Assembly (NCBI GenBank): GCA_964020085.1 | Contig: OZ026598.1 | Location: forward strand, 22,026,105-22,090,104 | Direction of reading: 5' to 3' | From: Micromussa lordhowensis | Taxonomy: Eukaryota > Cnidaria > Anthozoa > Scleractinia > Lobophylliidae | Length of the DNA stretch: 64,000 nucleotides | Shown here: piece after piece, positions 9,037 to 19,363 of the stretch | Layout: each line of letters begins with the position of its first letter | Position numbering within the stretch: position 1 is the first letter of the stretch | The notes under the pieces: generated by a model | What the model saw: only the letters and a program-made list of their open reading frames with translations | Told to the model about the DNA's origin: nothing | The model's database searches: none | Program-made: the position numbers and the translations under genes

Positions 9037-10150
9037 CTAAAAAAACTGCAAGTTCCACTGCTTGAACTGCAAGTTCCACTGCTTGAATTTCTCGCGAGAC
9101 TTCAATAGCCTATTGTAATGCGAACTTGCAAGCACGCAGAAAATTAGCCAAGCATACAGTAACTTCGCGCGCTCGAACGAAGCGTTTGCCGAACTCTGTT
9201 GTTTGCTTATCACGTTCATTTGCGATTGACTCTTAAACTTTTCAAATCTATTCGGCTCAAAAATCGTAGCCAAGAATATACAGCAAAGCTTTCTATTTTA
9301 AATGGAATTGACGTCGTTTATGAGTTTAAGGAAGAGTGCGCAAACCCTTACGATGAAAGTTTGCCGAGCGATCGTAGCGTCCTCTTTTGCTAATTATATC
9401 AAGCGAAAGTTGTGAATATTTACGTTATAAAAGTTCACTTTTAACGGTCATTTAGAAAGGTTTGTATACAGTGACGAAACTATTTAACAGTTTCAGGTTT
9501 GAAAGCAAATACGTAAAGGCAGTATTTGGCTTATCGTGTGGTATTTTTTACGGTCGACAAAATTGATCATCATTTAGAACAGATTTAGAGCGACGATCGA
9601 CGAGCGTTATTGACTCTGGTTCTTAGCGTGTTCAGTAACACAACTAATCTTTAAAAGACTACGGTGTGCTTCTTTTACTGGGCAAACATTTGTTTATGAA
9701 ATTCTTTCAAATCTAGATTATGTTTAAAAGCGTCATTTGTTTCCAGAGTTTCAGTCGATCCACTGAACAGAATTTTGTTTGTCGCCAAATGTGGTCGACA
9801 GCAATTAATTTTTGGTTTTTGACTGGATAAACGTTTGCGATTCAATAAAATAATCAAGCGTATGGTCTTTGACTTTTAAACCTCCGCTAACACATGTACA
9901 TGTAGAACTTGTAGGAAGCCAGCTTATACTTTGAAAGACTGTCTCTTTTTTTTCCGTTTCATCAATTGCTCGACTGACTTATACTTTCTTGCCAAGCACA
10001 TTCTACAATCAATTGAATTTGGAATCAAGACTAACATGTGGTACGTAAGGGGTTTTTCGAAGGGGAGAGATTGGGTTGCGTTGGTCATGACTTTTATTGA
10101 ATTTGGTGGCTCCTAAAGGAGCCGTTGTTGTTCTCAAAAAGAACTGTTTG
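9037..10150. other. Non-coding interior of the Tc1 element
   Basis: No coding signal. Two copies of AACTGCAAGTTCCACTGCTT follow the palindromic array at 9045-9085. The rest is AT-rich, with no further structure that I can support. Confidence 0.4.
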
Positions 10151-10153
10151 CGT

Positions 10154-11173
10154 TCAGTGCCCTGAGGCACGGCCTTCACGCTGTATCACCATCGGGACAA
10201 CCTTTTTCAAGTGATTGATGTACGTCGTACACTTTTCAGCCGTTACCCTCTCCCTCCAGAACCTCGTAATTCCTTCGAGTAGCTGCTCTTTAGTTGTGGG
10301 CTTTACTGTTGTTCGCAGAAAATGTTTTAGCTCATGCCATAGCATCTCTATGGGATTGAGGTCAGGGCTCTCGGGAGGCGTTTTCCACCAGTGAATCCCA
10401 CTTGATTCCATGTATTCTTTCGCCAGCCTGCTAGTGTGTTTAGGGTCGTTGTCTTGTTGGAATCTGTGGCCGTCAGGAAATGTCGCTCGGATGAAAGGAA
10501 GAAGGGTTCTGCCGAGAATTTCTTCGACGTAAAACTTGGCGTCCATGTTTCCGGTAAACACGAGGACCCTCGTCGCACCGCGCTTAGAAATCCCAGCCCA
10601 AACATGAACTTTGTAGGGATGTTTCGCTCGACCCTTGAACTTCGGCTGTTCCCACTTGCGTCTGAAACTCAGCTTGGCATGTTTCTCCATGTGTACGGAG
10701 CATTCATCTGTGAAGATTACGTTGTCAAACGTTTCACCGTCTTCCTCGCACTGCAGGCAGAACTCCAGGCGTTTTACCCTGTTTGGCTCTCTTATAAGCT
10801 GACAATATTTCGTGCCAGTCTGCACCCAACCAAGTTTCTTACGTAGCCGCTTGACTTTGCTTTCGGAGAAGTTAACTCCAAACTCTTCGTAGATCTTCTT
10901 CTTGAGATTGGGAGCTGTCAGTTCATCATTCTGCTCCATCTGGTTGTCGATGAAAGTCATCAGCTGTGGCGTCACATCTTCCGCAGGTCGGCCGGGCAGC
11001 GCGGCATTTTCGAATGACTGTCTCTCTTGAAAACGTCTTAAGAAAAGTCTTACACTAAGGCGACTGATTTTACAATCATAGTCTGCTAAAGTTCTAACTA
11101 TTTCACTGATGTTCATATTCCGCTCTCGAAGTCGCACAATTTTTGCTTTTTGCTCGTGTGTCAAACGACCCAT
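10154..11173 (-). CDS. Tc1-type DD34E transposase
   Basis: An intact 339-codon frame without introns. The N-terminal ~110 residues hold two helix-turn-helix-type regions with the linker GRPAEDVTP. The DDE core has D156 (VIFTDECSV), D241 (RFQQDNDPKH) and E276 (SPDLNPIEMLWHELK). Thirty-four residues separate the second Asp from the Glu, the DD34E signature of Tc1. It catalyses cut-and-paste transposition at TA dinucleotides. Length and motif spacing match complete Tc1 transposases. It diverges from the BEN gene, sharing a 308-bp intergenic region. All three catalytic residues are present, so it could be active. Confidence 0.93.
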   Translation of the reverse strand: MGRLTHEQKAKIVRLRERNMNISEIVRTLADYDCKISRLSVRLFLRRFQERQSFENAALPGRPAEDVTPQLMTFIDNQMEQNDELTAPNLKKKIYEEFGVNFSESKVKRLRKKLGWVQTGTKYCQLIREPNRVKRLEFCLQCEEDGETFDNVIFTDECSVHMEKHAKLSFRRKWEQPKFKGRAKHPYKVHVWAGISKRGATRVLVFTGNMDAKFYVEEILGRTLLPFIRATFPDGHRFQQDNDPKHTSRLAKEYMESSGIHWWKTPPESPDLNPIEMLWHELKHFLRTTVKPTTKEQLLEGITRFWRERVTAEKCTTYINHLKKVVPMVIQREGRASGH

Positions 11174-11481
11174 GATAATGATTTGAGATTTGATCTTAGA
11201 GTATAACTAAGCATACATGTAGCTTAAAAAAGGGATTCAAAAAGTGTTAAACTGACCGACTTAGAAGAAAAGATTACTTGTAACCAATCAGTGAGCAGTA
11301 ATGCATATTAGTTGTATTCCATTGACACCTAAAAAAAATTAGCATTTAAAACAACCAATAGATGACAAGGATTTTCGATCCGTTTTTAAACAATAGAGGC
11401 TTAAGCTTACGCTATATAAACTGCCTATCCACAGTCAGTCTTACCAACTTGCTAGACTAGCTACAATCCAGATAAACCAAA
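11174..11481. promoter_or_regulatory. Bidirectional promoter region of transposase and BEN gene
   Basis: A 308-bp gap between the divergent start codons. TATATAA at 11413-11419 lies 63 bp before the BEN gene ATG, at a suitable distance for a TATA box with a short leader. No equally clear TATA box is seen for the transposase. Sharing this region would allow joint expression. Confidence 0.45.
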
Positions 11482-14400
11482 ATGACTTTGAGACAGTTGT
11501 GCCGAAACACAAAAATCCCGTTAATGGCTCTTTATCATTTTGCTGAGGAAGAGAAAACGGGCATTGCCCCGACTAGACTCGTTGTTGAGAAGGACCGAGT
11601 TGCGGTAGGTAACCTTGTTACCGTTATCTGGGAAGGCGAGAGAGTTCCAGCCACAATTCTTGCGCTAAGTGGTAAGTAGATGTTACGTCCACTTTGATTA
11701 GAGTTTGTTGACGCTTAATTACATTATGTACCTGTGTCTATTTATCCGATCCTTACCTTCTGCTTGTTCATCTTCACTGCAGATAATTCCAAGGAGCTGA
11801 ACGAAGTAGATCTCGCCTGGTCTAAGGACAATTTACTTAAGGAATCAAGCGAAGAACCGCTCAAGAAAAAACCTCGTTCGGTAAGTAGAGATCTCTGTTA
11901 TGTCACAGTTTCATTACGAATCTAGCGCGTGCGGCGATACTTAGTTGTTAGAAGAAAATGCCTGCCTGTTGTGTGCAGTTTTAAATGTATCAGTCGATAG
12001 AGGGTCTGCCATTTGCGTACGTACATGTATCGTAACTCGGCTGTTTCGTTTCTGACACGAAGGAAAAATAGATTTTTAACTATTTATACGCACTCCAGTG
12101 TAACTTCATTAACAATGTTTGAAATGAGCGCGTGCTCATGGTATATTAAATTAAGTGCTTTTATAGAGAAAACAAATAACAAAGAAGTCGCGTGCTTGCA
12201 AAAGTCAGTTCTTAGTGATTACTCAAATCCCTTGTAATTCACTTAGCGTGTGTTTTGGTTTTAGGAGAAACAGACCACCGAAGTTGAAAAGACACAAAGA
12301 AAGTCAAAAAAAGGCAAGAAGAAGCAGGTAACAATTTTCTTAATGACTAAAGAAACTCGAATTCGTTGACAAACTGCTTTGAAAAGAAGGCGGCCGGCCT
12401 TTAATTAAGAGCTATTGTTAGGCGTTATCTCACCTCGATTGACACCTGCCGTCCCTTCACAAACAACAACATTTTTGTCTGTTTGAAGTGATCCACAAAA
12501 ATACTTGTTATAGGTTTGAAGTGAAAAAAAGTTGGAAGACTTAGAATTGCGGAAGATTAACGTGAAATGTAGGGGTCTAGCTGTCTCGTTGTTAGGTGTT
12601 AAAAGTATCTGAGGATGATGTCTACTCGCTCTTGCATTTAAAACATTTTTAAACTGCTGTAGTGCCTTTAAGTAATTGACTTACATGTAGCATATTTCAA
12701 CATCAAAGTTTCACTCTTTTTGGTTTCTAGGACAAAAGTAAGTCACACAAAAAATCAGAAGAATGTCGCGTCCTAATTGCTGTTGACCCGGCGTCCCCCC
12801 AAGTCATTTCCGATCAGGAGGAAATTGAGCAGGTAACTATACAGTCACTTATTTTTTTGCGCAAGACTGTCGGCAATGTACCTTCGATAATCGATAAAAA
12901 AAGATAATTGCGGTTGTTAGTAAAACGCGTAATGGGTAACGGCATAACGAGAAACCGCGTAACTGGATTTTTTTTCCTTTTTTCTTTGTTTCTTTTTTTC
13001 TTTTTTTCCGATGCTGTAGTTAATTACTTTAAAGCCAAAAAAAGCTCTAAAAATTACAAAAAAGGTAATTAAAACATGGCCCGCGCTGGTTCTTGTTATG
13101 AGAGAAAAAGAAGACAAAATATATATCAAGTATTTGTACGAGTGAAATTTGACCTAGTCGATTATTATCAGTTGGATTTTATCTTAATACTAGTGCCCTT
13201 CTGTTTTTTTGAGATGTCTCATGTCACAACGCTAAACAAAAACTGTTGGCGGTTTTGTCACGTTGTCCGATCTTTCGTTACCTACGGTCAAACAGAGAGT
13301 ATCGTCAAAGTAAACTCGCAACCCGCTGGGTTTAACCGTTTATATCGCTTGTTTACATAAACAAAAAGATCTGACGTACTGTAGGATTTAGCTCCTCCGC
13401 CGTTACGCGTTTTACTAACAACCAATTGTAGTTATGTCACTTGAACTCTGTTTTATGAAACGAACAGAATCTATGAGGGTTATGAATTAAGCTCTTACTG
13501 CATTGTTCAACACTTTCAAGTTTGTCTGGACAAACTGTAGCGTTTTTAATTAAGCCAATGAAAACATGTCAAGTTTTGACAGCTCCGCCTGAATGTTTCT
13601 GCACGCAAAGCACAGGTTTTAAAAACGTTGCGTCAATTTTTTTGTAACATTCCAAAGAGCAGCGATGTACTGAAATATTTATGAAAATCTAGTTTATCTT
13701 GACTCATGCAAATAGGATAATTTCACAAATACCAACAAAAACCACAACTTTAGGCTGTGCGATATCTCGAAATTAAAAAATGCGACAGTTTATCTAGACA
13801 AAAAAAAGTTGGCCGTTCACGGTAGCTCTATTATTACACACTGTAATTCGATTAATTCTAGTATGTATGCTTTTCGTAGGACGACGAAGTGTTCCGTCCT
13901 GGGTGTTCTTCAACTCCTCCTCATCCTCCTCCAAGTCCACCAACATCGTGGCTGCCGGCAGCTCCGAGCCTCCCGGGAGAATCTTTCCTGCGGGATCTTA
14001 TCGATGAGGACCTGCAATGCTCAGACAATCAAACGCTTAACTGCCTCTTGGAAAAACAAGAAGCCACTTTTAAGTTAATGGCAGATTTTGTGAGGGAATC
14101 CAGGGAATTCAGGGAATTTGTTACAAATGTTATAAGGGAAAACGGGGAAAGGAAATGTTGTGGGTGTCATTGCGTCAAGGAAAGTCAGGAAAGGGTTAGG
14201 GTTACGCCAAAACAATGTTCGGCGGGGAGGTTAACAACGATTTCGACTGGGGACTTAAGGGTTATCGCAGTTGGGGACTTTGGGGATGGCGCAGTCGGGG
14301 ACTTTGGGGAAGGTATGGTTGGGGACTTTGGGGATGGAGCAGTCGGGGACTTTGGGGAAGGTATGGTTCAGGATGATGCAATTGCTACTGGTATTTCTAA

Positions 14401-14740
14401 TTCAGAACGGGATAGTGGGAATGTGGAACAATTTGGGGAGGAAGGGGATGGGTTTTTGCAGGAGGCAGTTAAAATCAAAAGTGGGAGTTCTAGCGTGGGG
14501 AATTTTGCAAAGAGAATTGTGGAAACTATTTTTCAACCTGGGGAACTGGAGGGCCGAAATTGTTCAGGGACAAGGGGGAAAATGATAATAGATCAAGGGA
14601 AGCTGGGTATAGTTAAAAAATATGTGTTTAAGTTGTATCCTTGCGGACAAGCACAGGAAGATGCGCAATGGCGCAAGTGCGTTGTTGCGATAGACGAGTT
14701 TTTACGTAGGGCAAAGGGAAAAGGTAATAGGCAACAATAA
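11482..14740 (+). CDS. Five-exon BEN-domain protein carried by the Tc1 element
   Basis: Exons 11482-11671, 11783-11880, 12265-12327, 12731-12832 and 13880-14740 all have GT-AG borders and join in frame to give 437 residues with no stop. Exon 1 encodes a compact segment (GIAPTRLVVEKDRVAVGNLV then TVIWEGERVPATIL) that resembles a small Tudor-like reader fold; that is a guess. Exons 2-4 are Lys/Ser/Glu-rich. Exon 5 adds a Pro/Ser segment, a Gly/Asp repeat (about residues 279-315) and a C-terminal BEN domain (about 356-430: FQPGELEGRNCSG, LGIVKKYVFKLYPC, WRKCVVAIDEFLRR). BEN domains bind DNA and act in chromatin silencing. A polyA signal AATAAA lies at 14896. Expected to be nuclear; its role in transposition is inferred. 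Confidence 0.8.
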
Positions 14741-16261
14741 GTTTTTGGAAATGTAGGGCTTATGTTAAGGTAGTTAATTAGAAATTAAATTTGACGAGTT
14801 TTAGGATTTTATTATGGTGGTAGTATATCAACAATAATAATAAGTATTACACTTCGTTGTAATCAGTAGTAGTATACTGTATAAATTGCTATAGTAATAA
14901 ACATGTATTGCAAAACTGAAGTAACTTTCCTTTTTAATATTTCCCATTTCCGTTGATTTACTCCGTTTTCGAATTGTATTTCTCGGCTAATCCTTTAATG
15001 TGAAGCGCCCCATTCCACTTGCCGCCTATGGCCTAGCTTGGCGAGAAATACTTATGTCAAATGTTCTGGTCGCCATTAAGAATCATTTCCTTTCAACGCG
15101 TCGTTCCTGATCACGTGCGTTTGTTATTAAACAACGTGTAGTTTTCGATTTGTTATGTAATCAAAGTCGCAAACAATAAGGTTCAGTGATGTTTCGATTG
15201 AGATCAAGACTTTTCCGCGTCTGATATGATAACATTTAACTTCAAGTTTAATTTTTTTCATCTGGAATGAAAACAATAAGTTCCAGTTCAACAGACTCTC
15301 ACTGGCACGAAATGCAAATTCGATACACCGATCTCAGGACTACAGATCGGAGAAAGATTGAAACTTGATTACCAAGCGCTTTCCATCCCCGAATCGACAT
15401 CTTCAATTCCAGCGATAGTACCGATCTTGCGAAACAAGTTTCGTCTCAATACGCATGTAACATGGAAATTCAACACGCTAAAAACATAAAACTACATGTA
15501 GGACATTTCAGATAATTTTAATTTTTCAGATAATTTTAATTAATGAAGATAATGTTCAACATTCGTTCAGTACAAAATGCAGACTGTAGAATGCATTATA
15601 AAAACGTGCAAAATGTGTTAAGTAAATTTACAGCGCTTGAAAATGGTACTTGGAAGACTGACTGGTGAAGTATGTTTCTTTCCAAACTGAACCGGAACCA
15701 TGCTACTCTACCTAAAATTTGGGTAACAAGCCAGTGCCATGAGAGGCTTGAACTCACTGAACTTGGGATCAGCTGAAAGTGTCGTGGTTTACAGTGCCAG
15801 CATTATACTCATGTCATGTCAACTTCTGTTACATTTAGGCGTGTTTGGGAAGAAAAATTGATTCTAAACTACACGTGAAACTTTTGTGCCTTCGTATTGA
15901 AAGCTAGACGGAACCCAGACGAAATGTCTGTGTTGACTCATGTTTGTTGACTTTTGATAAGATACAATTACAGGCTGGCCAATCACAATCTTTGATTCCC
16001 ACGGCTAGCAAAATATTCCACAGTGAATGAAGCAGAATGCGTTTTTCTCCGATTTACATATTTTTTTCTTTAAATGCTTTAACAGTTGATATATCTTATT
16101 TTTTGTGATGACATTTATTGTAGCTAATGGAGCAAATTATGATGTAAGTATATATGAAATAATTCATATATTTGAACTGCGGTCATAGATGAAAGTGAAG
16201 AATGATCCTCGCAGTGAATTTTACAATTTAAGCAACTGAAAAGAAGCCTGAAAAAAAATCA

Positions 16262-16294
<33 letters not shown>

Positions 16295-17156
16295 ATGTGA
16301 TGACATGGGTCTTTCGTATAATTTTGGCACAGCTTTGGCACTTTCTTGTGTACAAATTGAATAGTTAACCAGCTTTATTAATTTTCTGAACGTTAAATGG
16401 AGTGTGGTAGGTGTCATATTGTAAAATAATTCTCGCTTGATGTTTTGATTAAGAATTTACGTCTAGACAAAACGGATTAAACGTTCGAACCAAACGAACG
16501 ATAGCAACTAAACGTTCCAAACGAAACGAACCATAAAAGGCAAACGAACGATAGAAACAGAACGTTTGGCACGATTTACTCTGGGAAATCAAACGCACGT
16601 TAGACACGTTGTAAACGCTGCAAACGCAACAAACTCTGCACCGTTTTCGATTGAAATGTAACGCCGCCTACGAGAATATCAGTGAGTCGTGTAAACCTTT
16701 CTCCTCATTCCTCGCTAACCCGGCAAAAGACAGGAGAGTTAAACGGCAACACCACAAGCTGATATAACAGAGCATCTATGACAACGATTGTTTTCGTTTT
16801 TATTCAGTCCATAACAAAAATATTTGAGTAAAAGTTGGACATTTGTCAATGATTAGCGAATGTACACCAACACCGTGCACATGGCCTTACACAATACATG
16901 TAAATCGTTAACGTTTTCACGTTCGTTTCTTCATGCATGTAATTTTTTTTCTTCATAGCTCCAATCCATTTAAGTTCTTCGTTTGTCATGACAGTGTTAA
17001 ATCTACCCAAGCAAGTTTCAATTCAAGACCTCTTCAAGCTGTAATAGCGGCAACTTCACGAAGTATACTTTGCGACAAATGCGTCGCGAGAAATTAATCG
17101 TTAACTCGCAAGCCAATTGCTTGTAATTTATTCCAAAATATACGCTTCATTGGTTC
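14741..17156. other. Non-coding right part of the Tc1 element
   Basis: About 2.4 kb with no supported gene. It holds the BEN gene's 3' end and polyA signal, a SINE-like segment (16172-16315), and repeated AAACGAACG/AACGTT motifs at about 16480-16620. The remainder is AT-rich. Confidence 0.45.
16172..16315 (-). repeat. tRNA-derived SINE remnant
   Basis: On the minus strand a tRNA T-arm-like block (GGTCACGGGTTCGAATCCCG) is followed by GTTGAAGCCCTG, a T-run and a non-tRNA tail containing CTGCGAGGATCATTC. I associate this arrangement with SINEs of anthozoans. It is not a tRNA gene: no acceptor stem or anticodon arm can be closed around the T-arm. Confidence 0.5.
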
Positions 17157-17301
17157 TCGCGAGACGAGACTCTCGTCTCTCGAGTCGAGACTCTCGTCTC
17201 TCGAGACGAGAGTCTCGTCTCTCGAGACGAGAGTCTCGTCTCTCGAGACGAGAGTCTCGTCTCGCGAGACGAGAATCTCGTCTCGTGAGACGAGAGGCGA
17301 G
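17157..17301. repeat. Right subterminal palindromic array
   Basis: Six or seven units of about 20-22 bp related to TCTCGTCTCTCGAGACGAGA; those nearest the end are the perfect-palindrome form seen at the left end. The array is about twice as long as the left one, so unit number has changed after duplication. The open frame it creates (a run of Arg-Leu-Ser-Arg) is an artefact of the repeat. Confidence 0.8.
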
Positions 17302-17330
17302 GGGTGGTAACTTACTTTTGAGCGGTACTG
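17302..17330 (-). repeat. Right terminal inverted repeat of the 8.4-kb Tc1 element
   Basis: Exact 29-bp reverse complement of 8944-8972, followed by the TA target copy at 17331-17332. Confidence 0.9.
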
Positions 17331-17336
17331 TATATC

Positions 17337-17600
17337 ATGCCTCGCATTATCAATTTGGACAACATGCCTCGCATTATGAATTTGGACAACATGCTTGAAT
17401 TATTTTTCAAGGGCATCGCCATCGGGGGAATATATATTGTCTGGAGTGATTTCACGGCGAAGGCTTTCAATAGCGCCTTCCAAATTCTTTTTCCTTCGTC
17501 AGAAGAAGAAGAAGAAGAAGAAACTTGTAAGCCTGTCGCGTGTGAAAAATGCAGAGTCGAGCCGCCGCCCCCAGTCGAGCCAAAAAAAAAAAGGAAGTGA
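17337..17600 (+). CDS. Small Polinton membrane protein, Glu-rich with VEP tail
   Basis: An 87-codon frame starting 4 bp after the TA at the Tc1 right edge. The start codon lies in a 27-bp tandem duplication (MPRIINLDN, then MPRIMNLDN, then MLELFF), giving three in-frame ATGs; the third, at 17391, may be the original start. A hydrophobic segment (FFKGIAIGGIYIVW) follows, then a run of six Glu, a CKPVACEKC cysteine group and a Pro/Lys tail like that of the gene at 8541-8909. Its promoter lies on the other side of the transposon, so expression is probably lost. Confidence 0.5.
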   Translation: MPRIINLDNMPRIMNLDNMLELFFKGIAIGGIYIVWSDFTAKAFNSAFQILFPSSEEEEEEETCKPVACEKCRVEPPPPVEPKKKRK

Positions 17601-17677
17601 TGATGAGGATTAATTGGTTAATGGAAAGCTTTTGTGTGAGTCTTGCAGAGATGATATTATTCGTGGGTTATCAATTA

Positions 17678-17704
17678 GAAAAATAATCCTTTCAATATAT
17701 CACC
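17678..17704 (+). promoter_or_regulatory. Polinton promoter-like block before ATG 17705
   Basis: AGAAAAATAATCCTTTCAAT followed by ATATCACC and the ATG. It matches the interrupted block at 8914-8943 and, more weakly, the blocks before 6192 and 17941 (TTGAAAAAATGATC). The repeated pattern a few bases from start codons suggests promoters giving very short leaders. Confidence 0.45.
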
Positions 17705-17920
17705 ATGTCCGACAACAAGCTTGTGAAAACAATCATGGAAGCTGGAATTCTGACCGGCCTGGCTGCTGCCATCGGCTGGATTGTGAAAAAGACCGTGAAA
17801 CAAAACTTCACACAAGACCCTAGCAGCAGCCTTGAGAACTATGCCAAGTTCACCACTGTCATGGCTGCCAGCATCGCGCTGAAACGGTATCTCCAAGACC
17901 AGAATATTCTTCCTGATTGA
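17705..17920 (+). CDS. Small Polinton membrane protein (71 aa)
   Basis: An intact short frame with one clear hydrophobic segment (ILTGLAAAIGWIV, about residues 15-27) and a second moderate one (FTTVMAASIALKRYL). It ends 20 nt before the next ORF. No known domain. Size and spacing fit the small membrane-protein genes of this Polinton, which may act in virion assembly; that is inference. Confidence 0.55.
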   Translation: MSDNKLVKTIMEAGILTGLAAAIGWIVKKTVKQNFTQDPSSSLENYAKFTTVMAASIALKRYLQDQNILPD

Positions 17921-17940
17921 AAAAATGATCTTAACATAAA

Positions 17941-18369
17941 ATGGCCAGCATTGTGATGATGATTGGTGGCGCAGTTCTCAACGCGGCAGCTTTCACTGGC
18001 GGCAACTATCTCGCCAAATTTTTGGCCGGTGACAATGGCAAAGCCGCGTTAGACGAGAAAACGCGGCATGACAAGGCCCTGGAGGCTTATCAGTCAGCAA
18101 TGGCAAAATACTCACGCGAGCGAACACAGCTGCTCGACTGGATCAACACCAACGAAGAAATCAAAGAACACGCGCAGAAAAACTTCACAAACACCGATTA
18201 CGCGTTCAAGCTCTACAACCAGGCCCACCCCGACCAGAGACTGACTCTTCCCAAAGCGCCGAATTTCTCGGACATGTACCAGCCAAGCAAGCTGCAGAAA
18301 AAGGGGGAGCTTCTTTTTGTCGGCGGCGGCGCGCTCGCGGTTGCATACGCGGCCTTTCGTTTCCTTTGA
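17941..18369 (+). CDS. Polinton protein with N- and C-terminal hydrophobic segments (142 aa)
   Basis: An intact frame. Hydrophobic N-terminus (IVMMIGGAVLNAAAFTGGNY), then a helical charged core (about residues 35-115, containing KFLAGDNGKAALDEKTRHDK), then a C-terminal membrane helix (ELLFVGGGALAVAYAAFRFL). It sits 21 bp before the integrase start. I have an impression of similar ORFs in other cnidarian Polintons but cannot assign a function. It could be a two-pass membrane or scaffolding protein. Confidence 0.6.
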   Translation: MASIVMMIGGAVLNAAAFTGGNYLAKFLAGDNGKAALDEKTRHDKALEAYQSAMAKYSRERTQLLDWINTNEEIKEHAQKNFTNTDYAFKLYNQAHPDQRLTLPKAPNFSDMYQPSKLQKKGELLFVGGGALAVAYAAFRFL

Positions 18370-18390
18370 ACTTGTTTTGTCGTTCAAATA

Positions 18391-19363
18391 ATGGATGCCA
18401 AACTCGCCAAAATCTACTACAGCCCCCAGGGGCACTGGAAGGGCGTCTCTGCGATAAAAAAATTGGCAGAAGCCGCCAAAGCGCCCGAAAATGTTACCAA
18501 ACAGTGGCTCTACAAACAGGCCATTTGGCAGATCTATTTGCCTGCACCGCGATACGTTCCTCGCCCGAAATTTGACGTGGCGGCGCCCAACTCGGTACAC
18601 CAGGCGGACCTCCTTTTTCTGCCACATGATAAGCTGCAAAGTTTACAAATATGCGTTGACTGTTGTCGATATCGCCAGCCGTTACAAAGAAGCAGAGCCA
18701 CTTACCTCGAAGGACTCTGAAGAGGTTGCGAAAGCGTTCCAGTCAATTTACAAACGCGGCCCTTTGACTTGGCCTCAGATGCTGCAGGTTGACCCTGGAC
18801 GCGAGTTTATGGGCGGGCTTACAAAAGAAATGGAAACACACAAAACTTACATTCGTCGCGGCCGCACTGAAATTCACAGAGATCAGGCTATTGTCGAGCG
18901 TTTCAATCGTACGCTTGCTGAGCGTTTGTTTGGCCATCAATACGCCATGGAGATGCTTATGGAAGAAGGCAAGCGGTCAACTGAGTGGGTGAAAAGACTG
19001 CCCGATGTTGTCGGTGCTCTGAACAACGAGGTGACAAGTCTCATTGGTAAAAAGCCCACTGTTGCTATCAAAGACAAATCGGTCCCCCTGTTGCCGACAA
19101 AATATAACAGACCTGTTGGTCTTGCCGAAAAGAAACTTCCACCTCTCATTAATGTGAGATATTTGTATCAGCCTGGCGAACTTGAGGGTGGAACTAAAAG
19201 AGCAACTGACCCTATCTGGTCTTTGAAAGTCTACCAAGTCGTTGAAAATAAAACTAAACCTGATTCACCGGTTGTCTATTATTTGTCTGACGGGCCGAAG
19301 CGCGGCTTTGTTCGCGAAGAGCTGTTGGTTGTGCCGCCTAATACACAGCTGCCCCCAGCCTGA
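18391..19363 (+). pseudogene. Polinton retroviral-type integrase, one frameshift
   Basis: Begins MDAKLAKIYYSPQGHWKGVS with an N-terminal helical segment. The catalytic core follows: first Asp in HQADLLF, second Asp in MLQVDPGREF, Glu in AIVERFNRTLAERL, with 34 residues between the last two. The C-terminal ~80 residues include an SH3-like stretch (DPIWSLKVYQVVENKT). A frameshift near 18625-18640 lies just after the first Asp, so the core is split between frames. The 3' end overlaps the convergent polymerase gene by 26 bp. This enzyme would insert the Polinton into the genome. Confidence 0.85.

Larger units (their letters stand above)
8944..17330. mobile_element. 8.4-kb Tc1/mariner element carrying a BEN-domain gene
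   Basis: The element starts CAGTACCGCTCAAAAG and ends with the exact reverse complement. It is flanked by TA at 8942-8943 and 17331-17332, the Tc1/mariner target duplication. The 29-bp terminal repeats are followed by palindromic arrays at both ends. Inside are a DD34E transposase (minus) and a divergently transcribed five-exon BEN-domain gene (plus), plus about 2.4 kb of non-coding DNA with a SINE remnant. Known Tc1/mariner elements are usually 1-5 kb and encode only the transposase, so the size and the second gene are unusual. The transposase frame is open, so the element may be young. Confidence 0.85.

Noticed and set aside
16265..16315. Possible tRNA gene
   Set aside because: Only a T-arm-like block is present; no acceptor stem or anticodon arm can be formed, and the downstream tail fits a SINE.
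17117..17398. ORF with repeated Arg-Leu-Ser-Arg blocks
   Set aside because: It is a translation of the palindromic subterminal array of the Tc1 element and runs across its end; not a gene.
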